64,000 nt of DNA from Actinomyces oricola (GCF_004104015.1 NZ_RYFV01000005.1:84206-148205), one strand, 5' to 3'. Numbered from the stretch's first letter, positions 1-11,417 are shown. The notes: a model not told the origin generated them from the letters alone. A program made the numbers and translations.

Positions 1-1
1 G

Positions 2-454
2 CACGGCGCCCCCTTGCCGGTGGGCGTGCGGGCGGTCATCTCCGCGCCGGTGGTCGCCACCGGCTGGGAGCAGGCAGTCGGCGACCCGCCGAGCCCGGCC
101 CATCACGTGCTGCTCGCCACCCAGGGGGAGACTGTGGTGGGGCTGCTCGGGCTGGCCCCCACACAGGTGCTCGACGACGATGGTGCCCCGATCCCCGGGA
201 GGCGCGCCGCAGAGGTCACAGCACTGGGCGTGGACCCGGCGCACCAGCGCCAGGGGCACGGCTCGCGACTGCTGGCCGCCGCCGCTGACCTGGCCCGCAC
301 GGACGGGGCCGGGGCCCTGAGCATGTGGGCCGTGCACGGGGACGAGTCCCTCACCCGCTTCCTGGCCGCCGCGGGCCTGCAACCCTCGGGGGCGCATCGG
401 CTCCTGCCAGTGGGGCTGGGCATTACTGAGAACTGCTGGACAGCGGCCTTGTGA
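2..454 (+). CDS. GNAT-family N-acetyltransferase, 5' end cut by window edge
   Basis: The visible 150 residues carry a GNAT fold signature: an acetyl-CoA binding loop of the form VDPAHQRQGHGSRLL near residue 85, followed by an alpha-helical stretch and a short C-terminal strand. GNAT enzymes transfer an acetyl group from acetyl-CoA to an amine; the substrate cannot be told from this sequence. The reading frame is open to the first base of the window, so the true start may lie upstream; an in-frame TTG at 14 is the first possible start seen here. The gene converges on dapB, with an inverted repeat between them. Confidence 0.75.
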   Translation, partial: HGAPLPVGVRAVISAPVVATGWEQAVGDPPSPAHHVLLATQGETVVGLLGLAPTQVLDDDGAPIPGRRAAEVTALGVDPAHQRQGHGSRLLAAAADLARTDGAGALSMWAVHGDESLTRFLAAAGLQPSGAHRLLPVGLGITENCWTAAL

Positions 455-547
455 GGGGACGCCTGTTCCCCACCTCTTGTACCCCCACCTCAGGGGCCGG
501 CGGTCCAGTCAAGGACCACGCCACCAGGGCCGGTGCCCTTCTCGCAC

Positions 548-577
548 CGCCACCCGGGGCGCCGGCCCCGGGTGGCG
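548..577. terminator. Hairpin between the GNAT gene and dapB
   Basis: A perfect 13-base-pair inverted repeat (548-560 with 565-577) encloses a 4-base loop. It lies between two convergent genes, so it could end transcription from both sides. No T-run follows on either strand, as is common in high-GC actinobacteria. Confidence 0.6.
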
Positions 578-653
578 ACCCAGCGGTCCGGACTGACTCC
601 TCACACCACCGCCTGGCGTCGTGGTCCCCAAGCGTGGTCCCCAAGTGCGCTCC

Positions 654-1406
654 TCACAGGTCGAGTAGCGCATCCAGGCCAACAGTCAGGCCCTGGCGCC
701 GTCCCACCTGACGCACCGCCAGGATGACACCGGGCATGAAGGAGGAGCGATCGAAGGAGTCGGTGCGGATGGTGAGCTGCTCGCCGGGGTTGCCGAGCAG
801 GACCTCCTCGTGGGCGGTCAAGCCCCGAAGGCGCACCGCGTGGACGTGGACGCCGTCAATAACGGCTCCCCGGGAGCCGTGGGGGTCGGTCTGGGTGGCG
901 TCGGGCCCCGGCGCCAGGCCCGCCTGCGCCCGGGCCGCCGCGATTCCTCTCGCCGTGGCCACGGCGGTTCCCGAGGGGGCGTCCACCTTGCCGGGATGGT
1001 GGAGCTCAATGACCTCGGCGGACTCGAAGAAGCGGGCGGCCTTGGCGGCAAAGCTCATGGTCAGGACCGCGGAGAGCGCGAAGTTCGGGGCGATGAGGAC
1101 CGCCCGGCCCGCCGCCTCGGGGCGCGCCAGGTGCTCGCGCACACGCCCGTAGGAATCCTCATCCCAGCCGGTGGTGCCCACCACCACGTCGCAGCCGGCC
1201 TCAATAAGGGCGTGAACATTGGCCTCGGTGACCGCCGGAACGGTGAAGTCCACGGCGACCTCGGCGCCGGCCAGGTGCTCGGCGTCAATGGCGTCCCCAA
1301 TGTCGAGCCGAGCCACGAGGTCAAGCCCCTCGGCGGTCTCTACCGCCCGGCAGACGGTGGCGCCCATGCGCCCGGCGGCGCCCACGACAGCTACGCGAAT
1401 ACTCAT
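654..1406 (-). CDS. dapB: 4-hydroxy-tetrahydrodipicolinate reductase
   Basis: DapB reduces 4-hydroxy-tetrahydrodipicolinate with NAD(P)H in the diaminopimelate/lysine pathway, feeding peptidoglycan synthesis. The 250-residue protein has the usual length. The N-terminal Rossmann motif GAAGRMG is at residues 9-15, and the catalytic/substrate motif ELHHPGKVDAPSGTA lies near residue 135. The ATG start overlaps the stop of the upstream M16 peptidase gene by 4 bases, so the two are likely translationally coupled. The order pnp, M16 peptidase, dapB is common in actinobacteria. Confidence 0.96.
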   Translation of the reverse strand: MSIRVAVVGAAGRMGATVCRAVETAEGLDLVARLDIGDAIDAEHLAGAEVAVDFTVPAVTEANVHALIEAGCDVVVGTTGWDEDSYGRVREHLARPEAAGRAVLIAPNFALSAVLTMSFAAKAARFFESAEVIELHHPGKVDAPSGTAVATARGIAAARAQAGLAPGPDATQTDPHGSRGAVIDGVHVHAVRLRGLTAHEEVLLGNPGEQLTIRTDSFDRSSFMPGVILAVRQVGRRQGLTVGLDALLDL

Positions 1407-2821
1407 GGGCCAAGGTTAGCGGCCACCGGCCCCACCAGCACGCGGGCGCGATCCTGGGCGACCAGCCAGGCGGCCAGGGAGCGCACCTCCTCAGCGGTGA
1501 CCCCTCCAAGGCGGCGCAGGTTCTCATCCATGGAGCGCAGGCGGCCGGTCACCACCTCCCCGCGCCCCAGCCGCCCCATGCGCGCCAAGGAGTCCTCTCC
1601 CCCGAGCACCATGGAACCGCGGATCTGGCCGCGGGCCCGCTCCAGCTCGCGCTCCGTGACGCCGTCGGCGGCGAGCCGCTCGAACTCGCCGGTCATGACG
1701 GCGCACACCTCGTCGACGTCGCCCGGAGCGCACCCGGCGTACAGGCCGAAGGCGCCCGCGCCCGCGTAGGAGGTGTCGAAGGCGTAGGTGGTGTAGGCCA
1801 GGCCGCGCTTCTCGCGCACCTCCTGGAACAGGCGCGAGCTCATGCCGCCGCCGAGGATGGTGATGAGCACGCTCATGGCCCAGCGGCGCTCGTCGCGCAC
1901 GGGGATGCCCTGGCAGGCGAGGTAGACGTGCGCCTGCTCGCTCTCCCGGTCGATGGTGACGTCGTGAACATCGAGCCGTCTGAGGGGCTCAGTCTCAAAA
2001 CGGCGCTTGCGCGGCAGCGCGCCGGCGCCCTGGTCCCAGCCCGCGGCGGCGAGGTCGGCGGCGACGCGCTCGCAGACCGCATCATGGTCCACCGCCCCGG
2101 CTGCGGCCACCACCAGGGAATCCGAGGCGTAGGTGCGCTTGTAGTGCTCCCACACCGCGTCGCGGGGCACGGCCGTCACCGTCTCATAAGTGCCCCCAAT
2201 GGGCCGTCCCAGTGGCGTGCCCGCTCCGAAAGCGGCGCGGGCAAAGGCCTCCTGGGCGACCTCGTGGGGGTCATCGGCGGCCTCGGCGAGCTCGGAGACA
2301 ATGACGCCGCGCTCAGTCTCCACGTCAGTGGGGTCCAGGAGGGAGGAGGTGACCATGTCGGTAATGACATCCAGGGCCGTCAGTGCGTCCGACCCCTGGA
2401 CGCGGGCGTAGTAGGAGGTGTGCTCCTTGGAGGTGGCGGCATTGGACTCACTGCCAATGAGATCGAAGGATTCGGCGATTGCGTGGGCGTCGCGGGTGGC
2501 AGTGCCCTTGAACAGCAGGTGCTCCAGGAAGTGCGTGGAGCCCTCCTGACCGGGGGCCTCGTCGCGTGAGCCCACGCCCAACCACATGCCCAGGGCGGCC
2601 GAGCGCAGCCCGGGCACGAACTCGGTAATGACGCGCACCCCTCCTGGCAGGATGGAGCGGCGCAGGGTGGCTCCGTCATCGATTAGCTCCAGCTCGGTGC
2701 CGGCCCCGCCGGCGGGGCCCCGGGCGAGGTCCATCTCGGCGTAACTCGTCTGTGGTCCACTGCCGGCCAAGACGGCGGGGTGGTGCTGCTCAGGTCCCGG
2801 GGCGTTGACAATGCTGGTCAC
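1403..2821 (-). CDS. M16-family zinc metallopeptidase (pitrilysin/MPP-like)
   Basis: The 472-residue protein has the inverted zinc motif HFLEH at residues 97-101 within STHFLEHLLFKG, with a further Glu-rich segment (ETERGVIVSEL) about 75 residues later that fits the third zinc ligand. A C-terminal M16 domain follows (GGGMSSRLFQEVREKRGLAY), which is typical substrate-binding sequence. It is predicted to be a cytoplasmic peptidase of the processing-peptidase type; the substrate is unknown. The start is GTG. It follows pnp on the same strand and overlaps dapB by 4 bases. Confidence 0.9.
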   Translation of the reverse strand: MTSIVNAPGPEQHHPAVLAGSGPQTSYAEMDLARGPAGGAGTELELIDDGATLRRSILPGGVRVITEFVPGLRSAALGMWLGVGSRDEAPGQEGSTHFLEHLLFKGTATRDAHAIAESFDLIGSESNAATSKEHTSYYARVQGSDALTALDVITDMVTSSLLDPTDVETERGVIVSELAEAADDPHEVAQEAFARAAFGAGTPLGRPIGGTYETVTAVPRDAVWEHYKRTYASDSLVVAAAGAVDHDAVCERVAADLAAAGWDQGAGALPRKRRFETEPLRRLDVHDVTIDRESEQAHVYLACQGIPVRDERRWAMSVLITILGGGMSSRLFQEVREKRGLAYTTYAFDTSYAGAGAFGLYAGCAPGDVDEVCAVMTGEFERLAADGVTERELERARGQIRGSMVLGGEDSLARMGRLGRGEVVTGRLRSMDENLRRLGGVTAEEVRSLAAWLVAQDRARVLVGPVAANLGP

Positions 2822-3024
2822 CGGGCGAGCCTAACGGTGCTGGACCCGCGGCGCGACATTGCGCTCCGGGCCGTCCGGCCCCGATCGAGCCGGCCAGGGC
2901 ATACGGGCGCGCCCGGCCTCGATTCAATGACGCCCGGACCCACGCCCTGCTCCGGCCGGGCGGCACCCGACTCTCCTCGGGACCCGGGGGGCTGGCCGGG
3001 GCTATGAGCCCGGTGGGACGGGCT

Positions 3025-3070
3025 GCGGGGCGCGCCCCACAACCACGAGTGGTTGCGGCGCGCGCCCCGC
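3025..3070 (-). terminator. Long hairpin downstream of pnp
   Basis: A 21-base-pair inverted repeat (3025-3045 with 3050-3070) with two mismatches and a 4-base loop begins 40 bases after the pnp stop. Its length and GC content suggest a strong terminator separating pnp from the M16/dapB pair; no T-run follows. Confidence 0.65.
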
Positions 3071-3109
3071 GGAGTCGCCCAATGGCTGAGAACCCTGAGT
3101 TCGAGGGCC

Positions 3110-5461
<2,352 letters not shown>

Positions 5462-5924
5462 CTGCGATGCGTCTCTTTCTCATGCGATCTGGGGCCGGGC
5501 CGTGGCCTTCGATCGAGGCCCACGGAGCACTTCTCGCCCCGCCGACGGCGGGGGAGGTTCCGGAGGCCACCACCGAAAACCGACGGATCCGGCTTCCGCA
5601 CCCGAGGCGGTCTGGCTCTGGGTGCGCCCCTGCGTCCTGGGACCGGCGCACTGTGCGAGCCGTAGGCCCCGCGCAGGCCCGCTCGTGGGGCCCGCGCAGA
5701 CGCAGACGCGGCGATTCTAGCGTGATTGCGGGAATGCGCGGCCATGAGCCCCTCCTGGGAGGGCGTGAGATGGGCCGCGTACCCGGGAGGAGGGCCGCCT
5801 CCCGGGGCGGCTATCGGGGCTCGCCCTCTGGCCCCGGGGGCCCCCCCTCATACAGCGGCGCGGCCCCGCCTCTGCGTGAGGCGGGGCCGCGCCCGCAGGA
5901 TCGGATTGCGCGCTGCGCTCCCGC
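5462..5924. other. Intergenic region between pnp and rpsO
   Basis: This 463-base stretch holds no convincing gene. It contains the rpsO terminator hairpin (5857-5893) and a second perfect 9-base-pair inverted repeat (5782-5790 with 5798-5806). On the minus strand a TAGAAT hexamer (5714-5719) fits an actinobacterial -10 box for pnp, but no good -35 box was seen, so this is only a suggestion. Confidence 0.5.
5857..5893 (-). terminator. rpsO terminator hairpin
   Basis: A perfect 15-base-pair stem (5857-5871 with 5879-5893) with a 7-base loop starts 31 bases after the rpsO stop codon. Confidence 0.75.
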
Positions 5925-6194
5925 TCAGCGACGGATGCCCAGGCGGCCAATGAGGGAGCGGTAGCGCTCAATGTCCTCCTTCATGAGGTAGTCCAGGAGG
6001 CGGCGGCGCTTACCGATGAGCAGGTAGAGGCCACGGCGCGAGTGGTGGTCGTGGGCGTGGTCCTTGAAGTGCTCGGTGAGGTTGGCGATGCGCTCGGACA
6101 GGATGGCGACCTGCACCTCGGGGGAGCCCGTGTCACCCTCGTGGGTGGCGAACTCGGCGATGATCTGCTGCTTGCGCTCAGGGCTGACCGACAT
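5925..6194 (-). CDS. rpsO: 30S ribosomal protein S15
   Basis: An 89-residue protein matching S15 along its whole length, with the conserved [17 protein letters not shown] segment and the [22 protein letters not shown] region that binds 16S rRNA. S15 is a primary binder in the 30S central domain. It sits between ribF and pnp as in many bacteria. An upstream GAGTGAAGGAGT-like stretch provides the ribosome-binding site for the ATG start. Confidence 0.98.
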   Translation of the reverse strand: MSVSPERKQQIIAEFATHEGDTGSPEVQVAILSERIANLTEHFKDHAHDHHSRRGLYLLIGKRRRLLDYLMKEDIERYRSLIGRLGIRR

Positions 6195-6376
6195 GCGGAC
6201 TCCTTCACTCTCGTTGCACGGAGCGCCGGGGCGGGTTCACCCGGGCTTGACTCATCCGTGGCCGATCGACGGCCCGGCTACTTTACCAGCGCACCTTCCG
6301 GGAGCTCGTGGTCGCGGGTCGTGGGATGGCGCACAAGGCACAAGGCGCAAGGCACCAGACGATGGCGTCCCCGGCC

Positions 6377-7402
6377 TCAGGCGGTAACGTCACTGGGATC
6401 AATGGGCGCCGGCACGGGCACCCCCAGGATCTGGGCCGAGCGCTCAATATCGGCGCGTATTTGGGTCAGCAGCGCTTCCAAGCCGTCGAAAGCGCGCATG
6501 GGGCGCAGGTACTCGACCAGGTCGATGGCGACCTCTTCGCCGTAGAGGTTGAGGTCGGCTCGACCCAGTACGTGCGCCTCGACAGTGCGCTGGGGAACGT
6601 CGTCGAAGGTGGGGTTGGTGCCAATCGATATGGCTGCGGGCAGGCGTTGGGCGGCCTCGCCCCCGCGCACGAGCCAGCCGGCGTAGACGCCGTCGGGCGG
6701 GACGACGCCGGCGGTGGCCGCATCCAGGTTGGCGGTGGGGAAGCCGAGCTCGCGCCCGCGCTTGTGACCGTGAACCACAACGCCGCGCATACGGTGGGGG
6801 CGGCCCAGCACCTCGGCGGCGCCGCGCACATCGCCGGCGCGCAGAAGCTCGCGCACCCAGGTGGAGGACCAGCGCCGCCCCCGGCTGGAGCGGACCTTGT
6901 CGAGTATGTCGACCTCGATGCCATCTGCGGCCCCAATGGCCCGCAGGGTGGCGGCGTCCCCGGAGTTGTCCCGTCCGAAGCGCACGTCGTCGCCCACAAT
7001 GATGGAGCGGGCTCCCAGCAGGCGCTCCAGCCAGGTGCGCACGAAATCCTCGGGGCTCTGGTCGGCGAAGCTCAGGGTGTAGGCGATGACCAGGACGGCG
7101 TCCAGGCCCAGGTCGGCCAGGGCGTCGAGGCGGTCGGGCAGGGAACTGACCAGCGGCAAGTCCAGATCTGGGCGGTGGACGCTACGCGGGTGAGGGGCGA
7201 AGGTGACGGCCACCGCCAGGGGCCGTCCGTCCCCGGCGCCTGCCGGGGGGGCGAGCTCGTGGGCCCGCTCGACCACCCGGGTGACAATGGCCTGGTGTCC
7301 GCGGTGGACGCCGTCAAAAACACCGACCGTCACCACCGAGCCGATCCCCCGGGGGCCGCTAAGGGCCTCGGGCACCTGCTCAGCGCCATACCAGACCTCC
7401 AC
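6377..7402 (-). CDS. ribF: Bifunctional riboflavin kinase / FAD synthetase
   Basis: RibF phosphorylates riboflavin to FMN and adenylylates FMN to FAD. The 341-residue protein has the N-terminal nucleotidyltransferase domain with GVFDGVHRGHQAI at about residues 28-40. The C-terminal riboflavin kinase domain carries RELGFPTANLD near residue 215 and ISIGTNPTFDD near 258. The start is GTG, chosen because GGAGG lies a few bases upstream. It follows truB on the same strand, as is usual, but the gap to truB is 328 bases. Confidence 0.96.
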   Translation of the reverse strand: MEVWYGAEQVPEALSGPRGIGSVVTVGVFDGVHRGHQAIVTRVVERAHELAPPAGAGDGRPLAVAVTFAPHPRSVHRPDLDLPLVSSLPDRLDALADLGLDAVLVIAYTLSFADQSPEDFVRTWLERLLGARSIIVGDDVRFGRDNSGDAATLRAIGAADGIEVDILDKVRSSRGRRWSSTWVRELLRAGDVRGAAEVLGRPHRMRGVVVHGHKRGRELGFPTANLDAATAGVVPPDGVYAGWLVRGGEAAQRLPAAISIGTNPTFDDVPQRTVEAHVLGRADLNLYGEEVAIDLVEYLRPMRAFDGLEALLTQIRADIERSAQILGVPVPAPIDPSDVTA

Positions 7403-7730
7403 TGCACCTCCACTGCGGGCACATCAACCCTTGATCCACTGCGGCGGGTAGGGCCGCCGGTCCTGCGGTCAACCCTGCCACGACCGGGCCGGGCCGCGCG
7501 AACCAGCCGCAGCCCCGGCCGTTGACCTCCCCGGGGCCGGGTCGCGCGATTCCAAAACCCGTACGAGAGCCGCGGTGCGCGCCCGGCCCGGCACCCGCCC
7601 AGGGGGCGCCGGGGACGACTCACCGCCGCCCCCGGCCCACAACCTGTTCGGGGAAATCAACGCCCGGTGCGACCCCGGTGTCGTCTCCCAGGGCGCGTTG
7701 GCGGCCACTCGCCGAGCGTCTGAGTGCGTC
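7403..7730. other. Intergenic region between truB and ribF
   Basis: A 328-base stretch with no credible coding sequence. A 7-base-pair inverted repeat (7514-7520 with 7535-7541) could be a weak terminator for the truB side. No clear promoter for ribF was found apart from its ribosome-binding site. Confidence 0.4.
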
Positions 7731-8189
7731 TCAGTGGCCGTGGCAGCCGCAGTGGCCGCCATGGCGGCCACCCTCAGCATCCTGATGGTGCCCCCGGCCA
7801 TGGCCGCCACAACCGCAGCCCTGTGAGGCCGGGGCCGAGACGTCCCTGAGGCCCAGCACATTGCCTTCCTTGCGTCCGGGCGCGACTCCGGAGAACGCCT
7901 CATCCTCCTGCTCCCAAGCGGTCGGTCCAGTCGGGCTATTGTCCAAGGCCGCCGTGGTGGTTGCGGCCATCGCGAGCCCGGCCGCCCCCCGCTCCCCCGC
8001 CGGCTCCAGGGGCTCCGCGGGCTCGGGGCGACGGTGCTCTTCTCCCGACGCCTGGACGACTCCCGACGCCTGGACGACGGGGGCCATTTCGGGCTCATTG
8101 GCACTATTGGGCGCATGGTGCCCGTGGTGTCCGCAGGCGCAGCCCCGACCAGTTCGTCCTCCGGCCCGGTTGTCCATCTGCTGGGTCAT
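7731..8189 (-). CDS. Possible separate 152-residue Cys/His-rich protein inside the truB frame
   Basis: An internal ATG at 8189 is preceded by GAGGTGA, a plausible ribosome-binding site although about 8-11 bases away. In the neighbouring frame a TGA at 8198-8200 sits 8 bases before this ATG, exactly where a truB stop would be expected if the upstream frame were shifted. The product would begin [11 protein letters not shown], contain a GCACGHH cluster, a Pro/Glu/Ala-rich middle, and end in a Gly/His/Cys-rich tail. No known family was recognised; metal binding is inferred only from composition. It is entered separately because the octamer repeat just upstream could switch between fused and separate forms. 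Confidence 0.4.
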   Translation of the reverse strand: MTQQMDNRAGGRTGRGCACGHHGHHAPNSANEPEMAPVVQASGVVQASGEEHRRPEPAEPLEPAGERGAAGLAMAATTTAALDNSPTGPTAWEQEDEAFSGVAPGRKEGNVLGLRDVSAPASQGCGCGGHGRGHHQDAEGGRHGGHCGCHGH

Positions 8190-9530
8190 AGTGGCTCTCA
8201 CCTCTTGTCCTGTTTGTCCTGTAGTCCTGTAGTCCTGTAGTCCTGGCTTCCCGGAGCGTTTTCCAGCACGATCCGCGCCGCCGGCCCCGAGCGGTCCGTC
8301 CTGGCCGGGACGGGGGAACACCAGCACGGGACGGGCGTTCGAGCCCTGGGGGGCCAACAGTGCCACGAGCGCGCCGTCGGGGGCGAACCCGGCGGCCAGA
8401 TGCCGGCTGTCCGTGCCGCGGACCGCTTTGGAGGCGATGGGGTGCTGTGGGGAGCGGGCCCGGTCCAGGACGGCCACAGGCAGGTACTGGCCGTAACCCA
8501 GGGCGCGGGCTTCCGCCTCACTGAGCTCGACGGACGCGAAACAGCGGCGGGCGGCATCCGGAAGCGGCAGCACCGCCAGGCCCTGCGGGGACTCGGTGGC
8601 GGCGTCGGCCTCCACCTGGGTACTCAGCGCATCCAGGCCGACGGCCTCGCCGACCGCAAAGGGCCCCACTCGGGTGCGGCGCAGCGCCGTCAGATGCGCC
8701 CCGCACCCCAGGGAGGCGCCCAAGTCCCGGGCCAGGGCCCGTACGTAGGTCCCCGAGGAGCAGACGACCTGCACCTCCAGGTCCACCACGGCGGTGGCGT
8801 CAGCGGCCGTGGCGGGTCTTGGCTGCGCCAGCAGATTCAGTTCGTGGATGGTCACGGGCCTGGCTCCGAGCGTGACCTCCTGCCCCTCCCGCACCCGGGT
8901 GTAGGAGCGCACGCCGTCGACCTTGATGGCGGATACGGCGCTGGGAACCTGCATAATCGGCCCTCTCAGACCGCTTAGAGCCGCCTCAATGCGCGCGCCC
9001 AGGGTCTGTTCCCAGTCCGGAGGGCTGCCGGGGCCGGGGCAGCCGCGGGCCGCGGTGACTTCTCCTTGAGCATCCTCGGTAAGGGTCTCCTGGCCCAGGC
9101 GAATGGTCGCCAGGTAGGCCTTGTCGGCCCCCACCAGGTAGGTCAGGAGGCGTGTGGCCCGGCCCACGCCCACCACGAGCAGGCCGGTGGCCATGGGATC
9201 CAGGGTGCCGGCGTGACCCACTTTGCGGGTGGCGGCCAAGCGCCGGGTGGCGGCCACGACATCATGGCTGGTGATCCCGGCGGGCTTGTCGACCAGGACC
9301 AGGCCATCGGCCGCGGTGACCGCCCCGCGCTCTACCCGGGGGCGGACAGCGTGGGCGGGGCGCCCGCACGGGGCCCGGCGCGGGCCCATGCCACTGGCGG
9401 CCGGGCTGAGCGCCCCCGCCCCCGGGCCGACACCCTCGCGGAGCACCGGCCCAGGTTCGCCGAGGGCCGGCCGGCCCGTGGAGCTCATGGTGGCCTTGTC
9501 GGCCCGCCCGGGCGGGACGGACCGGTTCAC
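7731..9530 (-). CDS. truB: tRNA pseudouridine-55 synthase TruB, fused in frame to a Cys/His-rich C-terminal extension
   Basis: TruB converts U55 of tRNA to pseudouridine. The core is clear: [13 protein letters not shown] near residue 80, and the catalytic motif [16 protein letters not shown], with its Asp, near residue 105. The family C-terminal part runs to about residue 410 ([10 protein letters not shown]). Normal actinobacterial TruB is about 300 residues; here the frame runs on to 599. Residues about 428-442 are encoded by a tandem 8-bp repeat. The tail that follows has a [14 protein letters not shown] cluster and a Gly/His/Cys-rich C-terminus ([19 protein letters not shown]), suggesting metal binding. 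The tail has its own ATG at 8189 and may really be a separate gene. The GTG start overlaps the rbfA stop by 4 bases. The first 70 residues before the core are Pro/Ala/Arg-rich and may not all be translated. Confidence 0.85.
   Translation of the reverse strand: MNRSVPPGRADKATMSSTGRPALGEPGPVLREGVGPGAGALSPAASGMGPRRAPCGRPAHAVRPRVERGAVTAADGLVLVDKPAGITSHDVVAATRRLAATRKVGHAGTLDPMATGLLVVGVGRATRLLTYLVGADKAYLATIRLGQETLTEDAQGEVTAARGCPGPGSPPDWEQTLGARIEAALSGLRGPIMQVPSAVSAIKVDGVRSYTRVREGQEVTLGARPVTIHELNLLAQPRPATAADATAVVDLEVQVVCSSGTYVRALARDLGASLGCGAHLTALRRTRVGPFAVGEAVGLDALSTQVEADAATESPQGLAVLPLPDAARRCFASVELSEAEARALGYGQYLPVAVLDRARSPQHPIASKAVRGTDSRHLAAGFAPDGALVALLAPQGSNARPVLVFPRPGQDGPLGAGGADRAGKRSGKPGLQDYRTTGQTGQEVRATMTQQMDNRAGGRTGRGCACGHHGHHAPNSANEPEMAPVVQASGVVQASGEEHRRPEPAEPLEPAGERGAAGLAMAATTTAALDNSPTGPTAWEQEDEAFSGVAPGRKEGNVLGLRDVSAPASQGCGCGGHGRGHHQDAEGGRHGGHCGCHGH
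8207..8245. repeat. Tandem 8-bp repeat at the truB/Cys-rich junction
   Basis: Three perfect copies of GTCCTGTA (plus strand, 8216-8239) are flanked by a partial copy (8240-8245) and a 9-base variant copy (8207-8215). Because 8 is not a multiple of 3, gain or loss of one unit shifts the truB reading frame. Confidence 0.85.
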
Positions 9531-10030
9531 TGCTCCCGGTCCTGGGGGGACGCCGCACCGGAGGCCGGCGCCCGCCCGGGGGCCTCGGCCGCGTCGGTCT
9601 GCCCGGGGGCCTCGTCATCGTGGCGGTAAGGATCGGCGTCCCCGGCGTAGGTGGCGCCCACCGAGGCGCGGGCAATCTCCTCATCTCTGGCACGGGCCTG
9701 GGCCAGGGCGTCCTCCAGTGTCTTGGCGGCGGTCGGCAGGGCGTCGAGCTGAAAGCTGAGCGCTGGAGTCAGGCGAATCTCCAGGGCCTTGCCGACCTCG
9801 GAGCGGATGAGGCCCTTGGCCGAGTCCAGAGCCGCGGCGGAGTCGCGGCGGTCCTTGTCGGTGCCGTAGACGGTGTAGAAGACGGTCGCCTGCTGCAAGT
9901 CGCCGGTGACGCGCACATCGGTAATGGTCACGAAGCCCAGGCGCGGGTCCTTGATCCGCCCTTGAAGGAGGCGGGCGACGGTCTCGTGAATGCGGTCGGC
10001 GACCTTGCGGGCGCGGGCGGCGTCGGCCAT
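9527..10030 (-). CDS. rbfA: Ribosome-binding factor A
   Basis: RbfA helps mature the 30S subunit by acting on the 5' helix of 16S rRNA. The first 115 residues match the KH-like family fold ([46 protein letters not shown]). The last 45 residues are an Ala/Pro/Asp-rich tail, which is longer than in most homologues but common in actinobacteria. ATG start. It overlaps truB by 4 bases, as expected for the nusA-infB-rbfA-truB cluster. Confidence 0.95.
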   Translation of the reverse strand: MADAARARKVADRIHETVARLLQGRIKDPRLGFVTITDVRVTGDLQQATVFYTVYGTDKDRRDSAAALDSAKGLIRSEVGKALEIRLTPALSFQLDALPTAAKTLEDALAQARARDEEIARASVGATYAGDADPYRHDDEAPGQTDAAEAPGRAPASGAASPQDREQ

Positions 10031-10188
10031 GGTGTGCTCCTCGACTGGCGGATGAGTGGAATCGCCTCAGCGGCAGCAAGCGATTGTGCCTCACCAGTGC
10101 CCCGGTGCGCTGCGGCGCACCTCACCCTGCGGGCGCCTCCCAACCTGCCGGTAGGATCAGAGCCCACACAGTGAAGGACCGCCTATTC

Positions 10189-11220
10189 ATGCCGCCCACC
10201 GACAGCGCCCCGCCCGTACCCCCTCCCGGCGGCTCCGGCTCCACCCGCCTCCCTGACCCGCCCCCAAGCGACTCTGCCCCACCGGCCGCGAGGGCAGCGG
10301 CTGGGGAGGACCGCACCTCGAGTGCGGGCATGGCCATGGTCCTGGGGTGCTACCTGCTGTGGGGGCTGTTCCCCATGTACTTCGTCCTGCTCTCAGCGGC
10401 CGGGAGTGTGGAGATCATTGGGCATCGGCTGGTGTGGACGCTGGTGACCTGCCTGATCCTGGTCGCCCTTCGGGGTGCCTGGGCGCCGCTGCGGCGGGTG
10501 CTGAGCTCCCCGCGAAGGCTGGGCGTCCTCGCCGTCTCGGGGGCGCTGGTGACGGTGAACTGGCTGGTCTACGTCTACGGCGTCAACACGGCGCGCACCG
10601 CCGACGCTGCCCTGGGCTACTTCATTAACCCGCTGGTCACAGTGGCCCTGGCGGCTCTTGTCCTCGGCGAGCGCCTGCGCCCGGCCCAGGGCGCAGCCGT
10701 GTGCCTGGCGACGGCGGGGGTCGGAGTACTGGTGGTGGCGCAAGGCTCTCTTCCGTGGATCTCTTTGGCACTGGCGTTCAGCTTCGGCCTGTACGGGCTG
10801 GTCAAGAAGCGCGTCGGCGCCCAGGTGGACGCTTTGACGGGGCTGACGGTGGAGAGCGCCGTGGTTTCGCCTGTGGCGCTGGCCTACCTGGTGTGGCTGA
10901 CGGCCCGTGGCGCTGACGTGCTCCACGGCCCTGAGGCCTCCCCCGCCCTGGCAGGGCTCCTGGTGCTCGCCGGTCCCGTGACCGCGGTGCCGTTGCTGCT
11001 CTTCGCCGCGGGCACGCGGCGCGTGCCCCTGAGCGTGGTGGGCCTGAGCCAGTACATTGCCCCGGTCCTCCAGTTCCTGGTGGCCTGGGGCGTCTTCCAC
11101 GAGGAGATCTCGCCCGCCCGGTGGGCGGCCATGATCCTGGTGTGGGTGGCCGTAGGCGTTTTCGTCCTCGATGTTCTGTACCAGGCTGCGCGCCGCCCCC
11201 GCCTCCGCGCGCCCGGCTGA
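10189..11220 (+). CDS. rarD: RarD-type EamA/DMT-superfamily permease
   Basis: A 343-residue membrane protein with about ten hydrophobic helices; after a Pro/Ser-rich N-terminal tail of some 45 residues it shows the RarD opening GCYLLWGLFPMYFVLL and, in the second half, SVVGLSQYIAPVLQFL. RarD proteins are drug/metabolite transporters of uncertain substrate. A TAGGAT hexamer at 10152-10157 looks like a -10 box, which would put the transcript start within a few bases of an in-frame GTG at 10171, so a leaderless start there is an alternative to the ATG chosen. It is the only plus-strand gene inside the infB-rbfA cluster, where it separates two genes that are usually adjacent. Confidence 0.88.
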   Translation: MPPTDSAPPVPPPGGSGSTRLPDPPPSDSAPPAARAAAGEDRTSSAGMAMVLGCYLLWGLFPMYFVLLSAAGSVEIIGHRLVWTLVTCLILVALRGAWAPLRRVLSSPRRLGVLAVSGALVTVNWLVYVYGVNTARTADAALGYFINPLVTVALAALVLGERLRPAQGAAVCLATAGVGVLVVAQGSLPWISLALAFSFGLYGLVKKRVGAQVDALTGLTVESAVVSPVALAYLVWLTARGADVLHGPEASPALAGLLVLAGPVTAVPLLLFAAGTRRVPLSVVGLSQYIAPVLQFLVAWGVFHEEISPARWAAMILVWVAVGVFVLDVLYQAARRPRLRAPG

Positions 11221-11355
11221 GGACCGCCTCCCAGCCGTTTCCCCCACCATGGAGCACTCACATGGAGCACTCATCTCCTGTGAATCTCTTATATCCCTGT
11301 TCCTGTCGAGACTGGCCGGCCTCGCCATAGCGTGAGGGCGGGAACACATGCGGAA

Positions 11356-11393
11356 ACGGGCTCGTGTTGTGCTGCCGCACAACACGAGCCCGT
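11356..11393 (-). terminator. Terminator at the end of infB
   Basis: A perfect 17-base-pair stem (11356-11372 with 11377-11393) with a 4-base loop lies 25 bases after the infB stop. On the minus strand it is followed by a short TTT run. It also faces the end of rarD and may act in both directions. Confidence 0.85.
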
Positions 11394-11417
11394 CAGTAGG
11401 ACCGAACAATGAGCCGG

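Noticed and set aside
5782..5806. Second hairpin in the pnp-rpsO spacer as a separate terminator
   Set aside because: Only 9 base pairs and 119 bases after the rpsO stop on the minus strand, downstream of a much stronger hairpin; kept as a note only.
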